Of a stretch of DNA of 64,000 nt, positions 19,531-27,780 are shown piece by piece. A program made the translations under genes and the position numbers. The stretch comes from Litoreibacter arenae DSM 19593 (GTDB lineage Bacteria > Pseudomonadota > Alphaproteobacteria > Rhodobacterales > Rhodobacteraceae): NCBI RefSeq assembly GCF_000442275.2, contig NZ_KE557312.1, positions 310,001 through 374,000 of the forward strand, given 5' to 3'. Under the pieces are notes generated by a model. It saw nothing but the letters and a program-made list of their open reading frames with translations. It was not told where the DNA came from and searched no databases. Numbering within the stretch: the first letter of the stretch is position 1; the number at the start of each line of letters is the position of its first letter.

Positions 19531-20169
19531 TCAGCCAGAGAAGTTGCGGCTGACCTTGATCTGGTCCCACGCCCAGACGACCTGCTGCAACTGCTCCTCG
19601 TCGGCGCGGTTGCCGCCGTTCATGTCGGGGTGCAGGTCCTTGATGAGGCTCTTGTATTTGGCCCGCAGGTCCTTCTTGCTCATGTGAACGGTGCCTTCGA
19701 GGATCTCCAGCGCCTTACGCTCGGTGGCGGGCAGCTTGCGGCCGGCACCGTTGGGGTTGCGGCCCGGGTTGCGGGTGGCGTTCTCGCCCAGCACGGCCAT
19801 CGGGTCATCGACGCCAAGGCGCGACCAGGCGCGTTGCTCCTCGCCCTTCTTCATCGGCTTGGTCGGGCGCTCCCAGACTTTGTCCGAGGACATCTGGCGC
19901 TCCATCTCTTCTTGCGTGTGGGTCTCGAAGAAATTCCACTTCAGGTTGTATTCGCGCACATGCGCCTGACAGAACCAGTAATAGTCATCCAGCACGTCCG
20001 GCGACTTGGGGGCGCGGTACTTGCCCGGCTCCTGACATTCAGGCACCTCGCAGGTCCGTTGCGATGTCTCCACGGCACCCGACATGCCCCGGCGCCCCTT
20101 GGCGCGGCGGGCTTTGTCGCTCTTGGCAGAGATATCGAACTCAAACGGATCAAACGGGGGACGGGCCAT
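19531..20169 (-). CDS. J-domain (DnaJ-like) protein
   Basis: Protein of 212 residues with its J domain at the C-terminus: ALEILEGTVHMSKKDLRAKY followed by the essential HPD tripeptide in LIKDLHPDMNGG. The N-terminal part has a Cys/His cluster (CEVPECQEPG, WFCQAHVREYN) that may bind metal. Such proteins stimulate a DnaK-type Hsp70; the client is unknown. It is divergent from the bolA-like gene, a pairing I recall from other Rhodobacterales. Confidence 0.92.
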   Translation of the reverse strand: MARPPFDPFEFDISAKSDKARRAKGRRGMSGAVETSQRTCEVPECQEPGKYRAPKSPDVLDDYYWFCQAHVREYNLKWNFFETHTQEEMERQMSSDKVWERPTKPMKKGEEQRAWSRLGVDDPMAVLGENATRNPGRNPNGAGRKLPATERKALEILEGTVHMSKKDLRAKYKSLIKDLHPDMNGGNRADEEQLQQVVWAWDQIKVSRNFSG

Positions 20170-20243
20170 GACTTAACCTTTTCGACTCGGAACGAACACT
20201 TTAGAGTTTTGAGCGGCGAGGTGAAGGGCAGTTTGGAAAAATT

Positions 20244-20501
20244 ATGAGCATTACACAGCAGATTGACGACAAACTGCGTGCGGCCTTCGCGCCGGATTTT
20301 CTTGAAGTGGTTGATGATAGTGAAAGTCATCGCGGCCATGCCGGATTTCAAGAGGGGGGTGAAAGTCATTTCAACGTGGCCATCCGCGCCCCTGCATTCG
20401 CAGGCATGTCGCGGCTGCAACGGCACCGCGCGGTGCATAGCGCATTGGGGCCGGAACTGATCGGTCGCATTCACGCGCTGGCGCTGGACATCTCCGACTG
20501 A
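20244..20501 (+). CDS. BolA family protein
   Basis: Small protein of 85 residues with the BolA fold: DDSESHRGHAGFQEGGESHF, then VAIRAPAFAGMSRLQRHRAV and HALALDI. The conserved His residues (SHRGH, SHFNV) are the usual Fe-S cluster ligands when BolA pairs with a monothiol glutaredoxin. Members act in Fe-S trafficking and cell-shape or stress regulation. It is transcribed divergently from the J-domain gene and ends three bases before the convergent DUF4177-like gene. Confidence 0.93.
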   Translation: MSITQQIDDKLRAAFAPDFLEVVDDSESHRGHAGFQEGGESHFNVAIRAPAFAGMSRLQRHRAVHSALGPELIGRIHALALDISD

Positions 20502-20504
20502 CGG

Positions 20505-20939
20505 CTACTTCTCGGAGGTCTCTGCCTCTTTCGCGTCAGCGGTCATGAACCCTTCCGAGGCGGGCTCCGCCTTCTTCTCGGGCTCTGTGCGCTTGAATAC
20601 CGGCTCGGGGCGCAACTCGGGCTCGGGCGCTTCCTTGGCGACAGGAACGGCGACCACGGGCGGCGCTTTCGAGGCAACCTCTTCAGGCTTCTTTAGAACA
20701 ACTTCGCGGCGGAAGATCAGCAGGGTGTGGTATTTGACGGTCTTGCCGGTCAGGCCCTGACGCTCTTCGCAGGGCAGGGTCTCGGCGCGCTGGTAGTCCC
20801 AGCCATCCGCCGCCATCTCGTTCATCAGGTCGGTGATGATGCTGGCAAACTTGGCCTCGTTGCCCTTGATCTTGCGCGGGGCCTTGCCCTTACGCGGTGC
20901 CGGCACGGCGGTATATTCGTAGTTTTGCACAGCACGCAT
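20505..20939 (-). CDS. DUF4177-like protein with charged Pro-rich tail
   Basis: Predicted protein of 144 residues. Residues 1-80 (MRAVQNYEYTAVPAP, DLMNEMAADGWDYQRAETLP, TVKYHTLLIFRRE) fit the small alpha/beta DUF4177-type domain. The tail is rich in Pro, Glu, Lys and Ala and probably disordered. The function is unknown. I placed the start at the ATG ending at 20939, where GCAAGGGA forms a good ribosome site. The frame stays open to 21338, but the extra residues look non-coding. Confidence 0.75.
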   Translation of the reverse strand: MRAVQNYEYTAVPAPRKGKAPRKIKGNEAKFASIITDLMNEMAADGWDYQRAETLPCEERQGLTGKTVKYHTLLIFRREVVLKKPEEVASKAPPVVAVPVAKEAPEPELRPEPVFKRTEPEKKAEPASEGFMTADAKEAETSEK

Positions 20940-21794
20940 TCCCTTGCAGCAGAAGCCTTCTGTTACAAAAGCCCGCAGGCGGTGTCCAGTGACCGCGCGA
21001 GCGCACGCAGCGTTCGGTGCGATCCCGCCACTTGTGCGCGGCGACCAGCGCACGCAGGGTTTCGGTTTTGCTAACCCCTCAGGGGTAAACCCCGTCTCCG
21101 GTACCGCGCGGAGGGCTGACATCCTTCGCAGACAAGACACATGAAACAGGCGGCAGTTCGTTCGGGCTGCCAGAGTTTCGCGAAACAATGGCCGCTGGAG
21201 GGGAAACCTTCCGGGGGAACCGCTTGGCTCGTGGTCGCATACCCAAGGTGGCGCCACCCTTTCGCTAATAAGATGCGAGACGCTTTCCCCCGCCACGGTA
21301 CCAGAGCCGTTGGTGGGTGGAGGTGTTTGGGGCGTCAAGTTTCGAAGCCGTACAGCAGGATTTCGGCGCTGAGACTCATTTCAAGCGCAAATGGCTGCTT
21401 TGCGGACGAAACGGACTTTGGCCACCTCTGATTGAAGGGCTGGTTTTTTCAAACAACCGACCTCCAACACACCGACAACCGCTGCGTCGCACTTCCCATT
21501 GGCCGGACATTCGCCTACTCCGTCGCTAAGAGAACAAACCGACCATATAAATGCCTCTCGTTTTCACGGCTTCCCGAACTTCCAGCTCACACGTCACCAC
21601 TCGGCTGGGCACACATCTTGCATACCGGGGAATACAAATGGCCAGTAACGCGCTGAGCAGAAAAGCCCGAATGGCTGGTCGCATAGACGTTAGAGATTGA
21701 TGGTAAGGTTTACCTTACTTTCTGCTATGTCCTTACTACACATATTTAGTGTAGGTGGCCCATCGACCCCACACCTTAGTGCTTTAGAAAGATC
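20940..21794. other. 855-bp stretch without a recognisable gene
   Basis: No convincing protein or known RNA. The first part (to about 21320) is GC-rich and has several foldable elements: GGTTT(21064)...AAACC(21091) enclosing CCCC/GGGG, a CTCCG/CGGAG stem at 21096-21113, and the 12-bp palindrome GGTGGCGCCACC at 21247-21258. The second part is AT-richer, ending with the inverted repeat GTAAGGT/ACCTTAC (21703-21718) about 75 bp before the FGE-like gene. I looked for tmRNA, RNase P, SRP RNA and cobalamin-riboswitch signatures and saw none. It marks the left border of the low-GC island. Confidence 0.5.
21703..21718. promoter_or_regulatory. inverted repeat upstream of the FGE-like gene
   Basis: Perfect 7-bp arms GTAAGGT and ACCTTAC separated by TT, 77 bp before the next start codon, in AT-rich DNA suited to a promoter. 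It could be an operator; no regulator is identified. Confidence 0.4.
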
Positions 21795-22802
21795 GTGGCT
21801 TTTGTGAGTTTCATTAAGATTATCTCTCGAGTCCGGACCGAATTCATCGGTCAAGTACTTCGCTATGCGATTGCCTTAATGCTTATTGTGGGGACGTCAG
21901 CTGCCACTGCCAAAGAACCGTTGATCCTGTCAGACGATCTTGTGGTAGCGCCACTTGACGCTTTTCAAGAATGTGATGTGTGCCCTGAAATGATTGTCTT
22001 GCCTATGGGCAGCTTTGTTATGGGCGCACCGTTGGAGCAGTCAGAAGCCATATATTTGCTGTGGAACAAGCCTAAGCCGGGTGAGCCACTTGGGATGCTA
22101 ACCGAAGGCCCGGAGCATAAGGTGATCATCGACATTCCAATCGCTATGGGGCGCAACGAAGTGACCCGTGAGGAGTGGCTGGCCTGTGTCGCAGAGAACG
22201 GGTGCTCGCATCTGCCGGACCCTAGAATACTCAAATTTGGAGGCGGGTATTACTACGCCGATGACCCGCGTCATCCGGTCTTCGATGTCTCATATTTCGA
22301 CATGCTGGAATACATAACTTGGTTGAACCGAAAAGCTGGTGCGGATGTTTACCGGCTGCCAACCGAGGCCGAATGGGAATACGCGGCGCGCGCAGGCACC
22401 AACAGCAAGTTTGCCCAAGGTGACAGCTTGACGACTGATCAGGCGAATGTCGGTGTGTTTCGTCGGATAGACGGGCGCTCGAAAGCGGACCCTGACAATC
22501 GCAAAACCCCTGTGATCGTAGATGAACTCGACGCCGCCAACGCTTGGGGGTTGCGCCATCTGGCGGGTAATTTGCGGGAACGGACAATGTCATGCTGGAG
22601 CGAACGGCATCTAGGCCTGTCAAAGTCCAGCGATTATCTGGCCGCAGCTAACGAAGTTGATAACTGCCGCCGTGTCGCCAAAGGCGGCACATACCAATCG
22701 AGCGCAGAATATGCCCGCCCTGCTAATCGCGGTGCTGGTTCAGAAACATACCGATCAAGAAGAACCGGTTTTCGTATTGTTAGAGAAATGTTGAAGGAAT
22801 AA
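21795..22802 (+). CDS. secreted formylglycine-generating-enzyme (SUMF1)-like protein
   Basis: Protein of 335 residues with an N-terminal hydrophobic signal (YAIALMLIVGTSAATA, cleavage near residue 39) and an FGE-sulfatase (SUMF1) fold: VLPMGSFVMGAP, then GRNEVTREEWLACV, PTEAEWEYAARAGT (about 189-202), and the closing KGGTYQSSAEYARPANR and SRRTGFRIVRE. The core NLRERTMSCWSE departs from the usual NVWEWV...C, and I do not see the paired Cys of true formylglycine-generating enzymes. Catalytic sulfatase activation is therefore doubtful; a C-type-lectin-like binding role is as likely. The start is GTG 21795 with AGAAAGAT upstream. It ends five bases before the RTX gene, so the two form an operon. 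GC is low. Confidence 0.82.
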   Translation: MAFVSFIKIISRVRTEFIGQVLRYAIALMLIVGTSAATAKEPLILSDDLVVAPLDAFQECDVCPEMIVLPMGSFVMGAPLEQSEAIYLLWNKPKPGEPLGMLTEGPEHKVIIDIPIAMGRNEVTREEWLACVAENGCSHLPDPRILKFGGGYYYADDPRHPVFDVSYFDMLEYITWLNRKAGADVYRLPTEAEWEYAARAGTNSKFAQGDSLTTDQANVGVFRRIDGRSKADPDNRKTPVIVDELDAANAWGLRHLAGNLRERTMSCWSERHLGLSKSSDYLAAANEVDNCRRVAKGGTYQSSAEYARPANRGAGSETYRSRRTGFRIVREMLKE

Positions 22803-22807
22803 ATTTA

Positions 22808-24844
22808 ATGCCGGGAAGATATGCTAATGTAGGAGTGCTTGATGCGAGTTCGGGCATATTCACGCTTTCGGGCCGTGTGAAGTCGGACTTAGCTGATGTA
22901 TATGACATCAAAATGGCAGCCGATTTACCATTTGCAGGAAGCATCTCAATCACGTTGAGCTTTGGGCCTCAAGGTCGGAACTTTGACAGTGAGTTGGAGC
23001 TGGAGCGAGACGTCGAATTAGAACTCAAAGGCATTGGCATTACTTTGGGAGAAGTAAAGTTTGGTGGCGAAACTGTCTTAGTCACTATTAATGGCACCGA
23101 ATTTATCTTCGGCCGCGCGGACATTGGTACAAGACTTGTCGCAGAAGTTGCCGAACAGGTAGGTAGCGATGCTTACGCTGCGACCGCACAAAAAGCGGCT
23201 GAAATCATTGAAGCAGGCATGGACGCCGTGAATCTCATAGGTAAAGTTTTTGTAGTTAACTCTACTCCCTTGCCTCCCAGCCCGACCTTTACAGCTAAGT
23301 TTGAGGACGTCGTTGAAATACCGGATGAAGTTATCGATAACTTGGGTCTCCTAATATTCAGCAATGCTATCGGCGGGTTTCCGACAGTTGATAGAATTGA
23401 AATCTATGGTGAAAACTATATTGCTGTTGTTTATGATGAAGACCTCCCCTTTGAGAGAGCTGAAATCTATTACCGCGACGGTGAGTCAATTGCCGAATTT
23501 CCTGCTGCAAGCCTCGCATCGGAAATACGAGGCAGCTTCGATCCCTTTATTGTTCTCTCAGGATTCGGATATGCCCAGCCGGGTGAAGGGAGCGATGGGC
23601 TTGTGTACATATTAGATGCAGAGGGTGCCGTGCAGGCCGCGTTTGATAACTCGTTTGACTTTGGGACAAACGAAGGCGACAGGATCGTCGATGGTACATC
23701 GTCAGCAGACGTAATTGACGCCTCTTTCGTTGACGCCGATGGCGACGCAGTGACTGACGTAGCTGATACGATCTACGGTTTAGGCGGAGATGACACGATC
23801 AACTCCGGCAACGGTGCTGACATCATCTACGGTGGCGACGGCAACGACACAATTGACGCCGGGCGCGGATCGGCGGTCATTGATGGAGGAACCGGCAACG
23901 ACATCATCTACGTGATCGACAGCAGCGTTGTGGATGGCGGTGCGGGTGATGACTATCTGTTCTCTAATCTAAGCAAGGGCGGAGACCACACATTCACCGG
24001 CGGCTCTGGAGCTGACACATTTGAGTTTGCATACGCAAGCGCAAGTAAGGCGGCGCTGCAAACGATCACTGACTTCGAAGTGGGCATAGATACACTCATC
24101 GTCGAGGGACACACCCTGTCCGGACTGCTGCTAGATGACCTGCCCAGTGAGTTCACAACCAGCCAAAGTGCAGATGGAAGCCTTGTGCTGAACTATGGTG
24201 GCATCCACTCCGTCACTCTCAGTGGTGTAACACAAGAACAGTTCTTTGTTGAGACAGGTATCACCGCATCGGCAACGGTAGGCACGTCTGGAGATGACAT
24301 CATCGATGCATCATTCGTCGACGCCGAGGGTGATACAGTCTCAGACGGAGCGGAAACCATATTTGGCCTAGATGGGAATGATATTATCAATGCTGGAAAG
24401 GGCAATGATACGATCTACGCGGGTGATGGTAACGACACTATCAACCCCGACCGTGGTTCCAAAACTATCTATGGCGAAAATGGCGATGATACGATCTACG
24501 TGATCGATAGCAGCATCGTCGACGGCGGTGCCGGCGATGATCACCTTTTTTCCAACTTGAACAAAGGTGGCGACCACACGTTCACCGGCGGTGCAGGAGC
24601 CGATACATTTGAGTTTGCATACACAGGTGGAACGAAAGCTGCAATTGAGGTCATAACCGACTTCGAAGTCGGCATTGATGCTCTGATCATAGACGGTCAA
24701 ACGTTGTCAGGGCTTACGTTAGCGGAACTGCCCTCCGCTTACACGACCAGCGCCGCTGGGGACGGTAGCTTGGTGTTGAGCTACGGAGGCATCCATTCAG
24801 TAACGCTTGTAGGGGTGACTGAAGCCGAGTTCTTCATGCTTTAG
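22808..24844 (+). CDS. RTX-type calcium-binding protein with two repeated modules
   Basis: Protein of 678 residues. Residues 1-295 are a non-repetitive beta-rich region I do not recognise. Two homologous modules follow, beginning at residues 296 (GTSSADVIDASFVDADGD) and 492 (GTSGDDIIDASFVDAEGD), with a period of 196 residues. Each contains RTX nonapeptides such as GGDGNDTID and GGAGDD, which bind Ca2+ in a beta-roll, then a TGG(S/A)GADTFEFAY segment and ITDFEVGIDTLI, the pattern found near serralysin-type C-termini. RTX proteins usually leave by type I secretion; no ABC/MFP/TolC genes are nearby. ATG 22808 follows AAGGAA. GC is clearly below that of the core genes. Confidence 0.9.
   Translation: MPGRYANVGVLDASSGIFTLSGRVKSDLADVYDIKMAADLPFAGSISITLSFGPQGRNFDSELELERDVELELKGIGITLGEVKFGGETVLVTINGTEFIFGRADIGTRLVAEVAEQVGSDAYAATAQKAAEIIEAGMDAVNLIGKVFVVNSTPLPPSPTFTAKFEDVVEIPDEVIDNLGLLIFSNAIGGFPTVDRIEIYGENYIAVVYDEDLPFERAEIYYRDGESIAEFPAASLASEIRGSFDPFIVLSGFGYAQPGEGSDGLVYILDAEGAVQAAFDNSFDFGTNEGDRIVDGTSSADVIDASFVDADGDAVTDVADTIYGLGGDDTINSGNGADIIYGGDGNDTIDAGRGSAVIDGGTGNDIIYVIDSSVVDGGAGDDYLFSNLSKGGDHTFTGGSGADTFEFAYASASKAALQTITDFEVGIDTLIVEGHTLSGLLLDDLPSEFTTSQSADGSLVLNYGGIHSVTLSGVTQEQFFVETGITASATVGTSGDDIIDASFVDAEGDTVSDGAETIFGLDGNDIINAGKGNDTIYAGDGNDTINPDRGSKTIYGENGDDTIYVIDSSIVDGGAGDDHLFSNLNKGGDHTFTGGAGADTFEFAYTGGTKAAIEVITDFEVGIDALIIDGQTLSGLTLAELPSAYTTSAAGDGSLVLSYGGIHSVTLVGVTEAEFFML
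23693..24841 (+). repeat. tandem intragenic duplication in the RTX gene
   Basis: Two units, 23693-24280 (588 bp) and 24281-24841, encode closely similar modules while synonymous sites have diverged. The duplication is therefore not recent, or has been reshaped without gene conversion. Confidence 0.85.
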
Positions 24845-25146
24845 ATTTAATGAAATATGGTTGGGACGAGCTGTCATTTGTGCAGCTCGTCAGAAAGTAA
24901 TATTCCTGAGTGTCATTTCGCCTCCTCCCGCAAACGCAAACAACCCCTGGGATTTCGCACTCTCCTGCAAACGACACCATTTGAATGACCGCTTCAGCGA
25001 CATCCAATAGTTTGTATGCAATAACCGCGAAGGCCCGCTTCCTGTTGGGACGCCGCCATCTGTCCAATTTGCAGCACCGGTCAATAAGGGCTCGAAGCTG
25101 CCATTCGGCATCATTTTCGGCTAACCACTCCTCATCCCTAAAACGA
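24845..25146 (-). other. about 300 bp with a start-less open frame
   Basis: Between the RTX gene and gatB there is no gene with a proper start. On the minus strand one frame stays open from beyond 25130 to 24834, with protein-like content (EEWLAENDAEWQLRALIDRC, later FAVIAYKLLDVAEAVIQMVS) but no ATG or GTG; only a TTG at 25067 is available. A second frame holds a 74-residue ORF starting at 25114. I read this as a decayed or foreign coding remnant marking the right edge of the low-GC island. I could not assign a family. Confidence 0.4.
24865..24891. terminator. hairpin after the RTX gene
   Basis: Perfect 9-bp stem GACGAGCTG/CAGCTCGTC with a 9-base loop, 20 bp after the RTX stop codon. No T run follows on either strand, so it is a weak or factor-assisted terminator at best. 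Confidence 0.55.
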
Positions 25147-26700
25147 CTACCCAGCCAGCTTCTTCGCCACCAGCTCGTTCACCGCTTTCGGGTTGGCCTT
25201 GCCGCCCGTCGCCTTCATCACCTGACCCACGAACCAGCCTGCCAGTTTGGGGTTCTCCTTCGCCTTCTCAACCTGCGCGGGGTTGGCGGCGATGATTTCG
25301 TCCAGCGCGGCCTCGATCGGGCCAAGATCGGTGACCTGCTTCATGCCGCGGGCCTCGACGATCTGGGCGGGGTCGCCGCCCTCGGTATAGACGATCTCGA
25401 ACAGGTCCTTGGCGATCTTGCTAGAAATGGAGCCGCCATCAGTCAGCTTTAGGATCGAAGCCAGTTGCCAAGGCGCTATGGGGCTTTTTTCAATGCCAAT
25501 GTCGTCGTTTTTCAGATATGAAAAGAGGACATTGACGACGTAATTTGCAGCACTCTTGAACGGAATAGTCTCAAATGTTTCGCCGTCTACGTTGGCAGAA
25601 TATCCGAGTTCTTGAACAATTCTCTCAAAATAGTCAGCGTTTACGAAATCTGCCGTCAACACCGACGCGTCATATTCCGACAGGCCGAACTGCTCCATGA
25701 AACGCAGACGCTTTTCGTCGGGCAACTCCGGCAGGTCGGCTTTCAGCGCGTCGACCCAGTCCTGCTCGATCTCCAAAGGCAGCAGGTCGGGGTCGGGGAA
25801 GTAGCGATAATCATGCGCCTCTTCCTTGGAGCGCATCGACCGCGTCTCGCCCTTGTCGGGGTCATACAGGCGGGTTTCTTGCACGACCTCTCCACCGCCC
25901 TCGACAATCGCGATCTGGCGCTTGGCCTCGACCTCGATGGCTTGCTGGATGAAGCGCAGGGAGTTCATGTTCTTGATCTCGCACCGGGTGCCCAGATGCG
26001 AGAAATCCTGCGTTTCCTGATAGCGCTCATAGGCACCGGGCTGGCAGATCGACACGTTCACATCCGCCCGCAGGTTGCCGTTTTGCATGTTGCCGTCGCA
26101 GGTACCCAGATAGCGCATGATCTGGCGCAGTTTGGAGACATAGGCGGCAGCCTCTTCAGGGCCGCGAATGTCGGGGCGGGAGACGATTTCCATCAGCGCC
26201 ACGCCGGTGCGGTTCAGGTCCACGAAAGACATCGTCGGGTCCATGTCGTGAATGGATTTGCCTGCGTCCTGCTCCAGATGGATACGCTCGATACGCACCA
26301 CGCGGGCGATGCCCGGTGCCATGTCTACCAGCACTTCGCCTTCGCCCACGATGGGGTGATACAACTGGCTGATCTGGTAGCCCTGCGGCAGGTCGGGGTA
26401 GAAGTAGTTCTTCCGGTCGAACGCCGAATAAAGGTTAATATCTGCTTTCAACCCAAGGCCGGTGCGCACGGCCTGCGCGACGCAAGCCTCGTTAATGACC
26501 GGCAGCATTCCCGGCATCCCAGCGTCCACAAAGGCCACGTTGGAGTTCGGCTCCGCCCCGAATTTGGTCGACGCGCCGGAGAAAAGCTTGGCATTGGTCG
26601 CCACCTGCGCGTGCACCTCAAGGCCGATCACCAGCTCCCAATCCTGCTTCGCGCCGGGGATCACTTTGGGCTTCGGGGTCTCGTAGGTCAGGTCAAGCAT
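25147..26700 (-). CDS. gatB: aspartyl/glutamyl-tRNA amidotransferase subunit B
   Basis: GatB of the GatCAB complex, which transamidates Glu-tRNA(Gln) or Asp-tRNA(Asn). Length 517 residues, slightly longer than the roughly 500 usual. Seen: [19 protein letters not shown] near residue 26, [39 protein letters not shown], and a C-terminal YqeY-like tRNA-binding tail. Residues about 347-420 ([20 protein letters not shown] onward) are encoded by an AT-rich patch (25441-25660, about 40-48% GC) unlike the rest of the gene, suggesting a replaced segment. ATG 26700 gives the standard start; the frame is open further upstream. Confidence 0.94.
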   Translation of the reverse strand: MLDLTYETPKPKVIPGAKQDWELVIGLEVHAQVATNAKLFSGASTKFGAEPNSNVAFVDAGMPGMLPVINEACVAQAVRTGLGLKADINLYSAFDRKNYFYPDLPQGYQISQLYHPIVGEGEVLVDMAPGIARVVRIERIHLEQDAGKSIHDMDPTMSFVDLNRTGVALMEIVSRPDIRGPEEAAAYVSKLRQIMRYLGTCDGNMQNGNLRADVNVSICQPGAYERYQETQDFSHLGTRCEIKNMNSLRFIQQAIEVEAKRQIAIVEGGGEVVQETRLYDPDKGETRSMRSKEEAHDYRYFPDPDLLPLEIEQDWVDALKADLPELPDEKRLRFMEQFGLSEYDASVLTADFVNADYFERIVQELGYSANVDGETFETIPFKSAANYVVNVLFSYLKNDDIGIEKSPIAPWQLASILKLTDGGSISSKIAKDLFEIVYTEGGDPAQIVEARGMKQVTDLGPIEAALDEIIAANPAQVEKAKENPKLAGWFVGQVMKATGGKANPKAVNELVAKKLAG

Positions 26701-26887
26701 CGGGGAACTCCAGTAGGTCGTTCGCGTTCTAGTGAAATTCCGAAGGTCGGGCAAGGTGGCAAAGCGGCGTGCAGGCACTGGGGTGTATCGCGGCAAGTCA
26801 CACCGAATTGAGCGGTTTGTTGCGGGTTTGGAAACGGCGAGGGGCGCCAACGCGCATGTGTGTTGTCAGGGCCAGTTTTCTCTGCAC

Positions 26888-27670
26888 ATGATATTTCCCA
26901 TGCGTTGCCACGCACTCTTTTTCGCCGCCTTGCTTGCGGCCGGTTCTGCCTTCGCTCAGGATCAAGGCTCCGGGTCTCCCGAGGCCGTCGTGCCCGCTGC
27001 CTTGCATAAGGCGACCCCCGACACGGTCCGCCCGATCCCCCGCAAGGACCACGTCCCCCGCGCCCGTTGGGATTTCCGTCCGGAGGGACGCCTGTGGACC
27101 CGCACTACCTTGGAGGCACTCAAAGGACATGGCCTGCCTTTGCTCACTATCGTGCCAAGCGATATCGCGGAGTGGTGCCCGAATTACGAGAACAACGGCA
27201 TCGAGAAACGCGCGGCCTTCTGGAACGGGTTTCTCAGCGCATTGGCCAAACACGAAAGCACGTGGAAGCCCCGCGCTGTGGGCGGTGGCGGGCAGTGGTT
27301 CGGTTTGACGCAGATCCTGCCCGGCACGGCGCGGGGCTATGATTGCCGCGTCGGGACCGGGGAGGCTTTGAAAGACGGCTCCGACAATCTTAGCTGCGCC
27401 GTGCGCATCATGGCGCACACGGTAGCGCGGGACGGGGCGGTGGCCCGCAAGGCCAATGGCAGTCTGGGCGGAGTTGCGGCAGATTGGGGGCCGCTGACCA
27501 AAGCCGCAAAACGGCAAGAGATGGCGGGATGGCTACGCGGGCAGAAATACTGCAAGCTGCTCAGCGATGTGAAGCCAACACCGCGCCCGCGAGAGATTGT
27601 CCAGCGGTTGCCGCTGGATCAACGGATTGCCACGATCAAGCCCGCCACGCGCCCTGATACGACCGACTGA
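26888..27670 (+). CDS. lytic transglycosylase, SLT-domain protein
   Basis: Exported protein of 260 residues with a signal peptide (CHALFFAALLAAGSAFA, cleavage near residue 23) and an SLT-type muramidase domain. The catalytic Glu is in ALAKHESTWKP and the conserved GGGQWFGLTQILPGTARGYD follows. It cleaves peptidoglycan glycosidic bonds in the periplasm. Two Cys pairs (EWCPNYE, YDCRVG, NLSCAVR, KYCKLL) could form disulfides. The start is ATG 26888 or 26900; neither has a clear ribosome site. It is divergent from gatB. Confidence 0.88.
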   Translation: MIFPMRCHALFFAALLAAGSAFAQDQGSGSPEAVVPAALHKATPDTVRPIPRKDHVPRARWDFRPEGRLWTRTTLEALKGHGLPLLTIVPSDIAEWCPNYENNGIEKRAAFWNGFLSALAKHESTWKPRAVGGGGQWFGLTQILPGTARGYDCRVGTGEALKDGSDNLSCAVRIMAHTVARDGAVARKANGSLGGVAADWGPLTKAAKRQEMAGWLRGQKYCKLLSDVKPTPRPREIVQRLPLDQRIATIKPATRPDTTD

Positions 27671-27683
27671 TCCGGTCTGCGTC

Positions 27684-27700
27684 AAATCCTCCCCGAGGAT
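27684..27700. repeat. short hairpin repeat ATCCTC-CCC-GAGGAT
   Basis: Same hairpin core as at 13676-13694, 14 bases after the transglycosylase stop. It possibly helps terminate the plus-strand transcript. Confidence 0.5.
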
Positions 27701-27716
27701 AGAAATTGCCACCCCG

Positions 27717-27745
27717 AAAAAAGACCCGCCATCGTGAGGCGGGTC
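27717..27745 (-). terminator. intrinsic terminator of the PfpI-family gene
   Basis: Perfect 8-bp stem GACCCGCC/GGCGGGTC (27723-27745). Reading the minus strand it is followed by six T residues (A run 27717-27722). It ends the minus-strand transcript that finishes with the PfpI-family gene. Confidence 0.88.
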
Positions 27746-27780
27746 AGTTGGGGAGGAAGAGGTTTAGAACGTGTCGGGTC

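Noticed and set aside
20940-21338. N-terminal extension of the DUF4177-like gene
   Set aside because: The frame stays open but has no family similarity, and the ATG at 20939 has a proper ribosome site.
21141-21431. 96-codon plus-strand ORF in the long intergenic region
   Set aside because: No ribosome site, no recognisable motif and odd composition; not enough to call a gene.
21795-22802. Genuine sulfatase-activating enzyme
   Set aside because: No sulfatase nearby, exported protein, and the expected catalytic Cys pair is not seen; kept only as FGE-like.
25612-26811. 399-codon plus-strand frame across gatB
   Set aside because: Antisense of a well-supported gatB; no ribosome site or domain.
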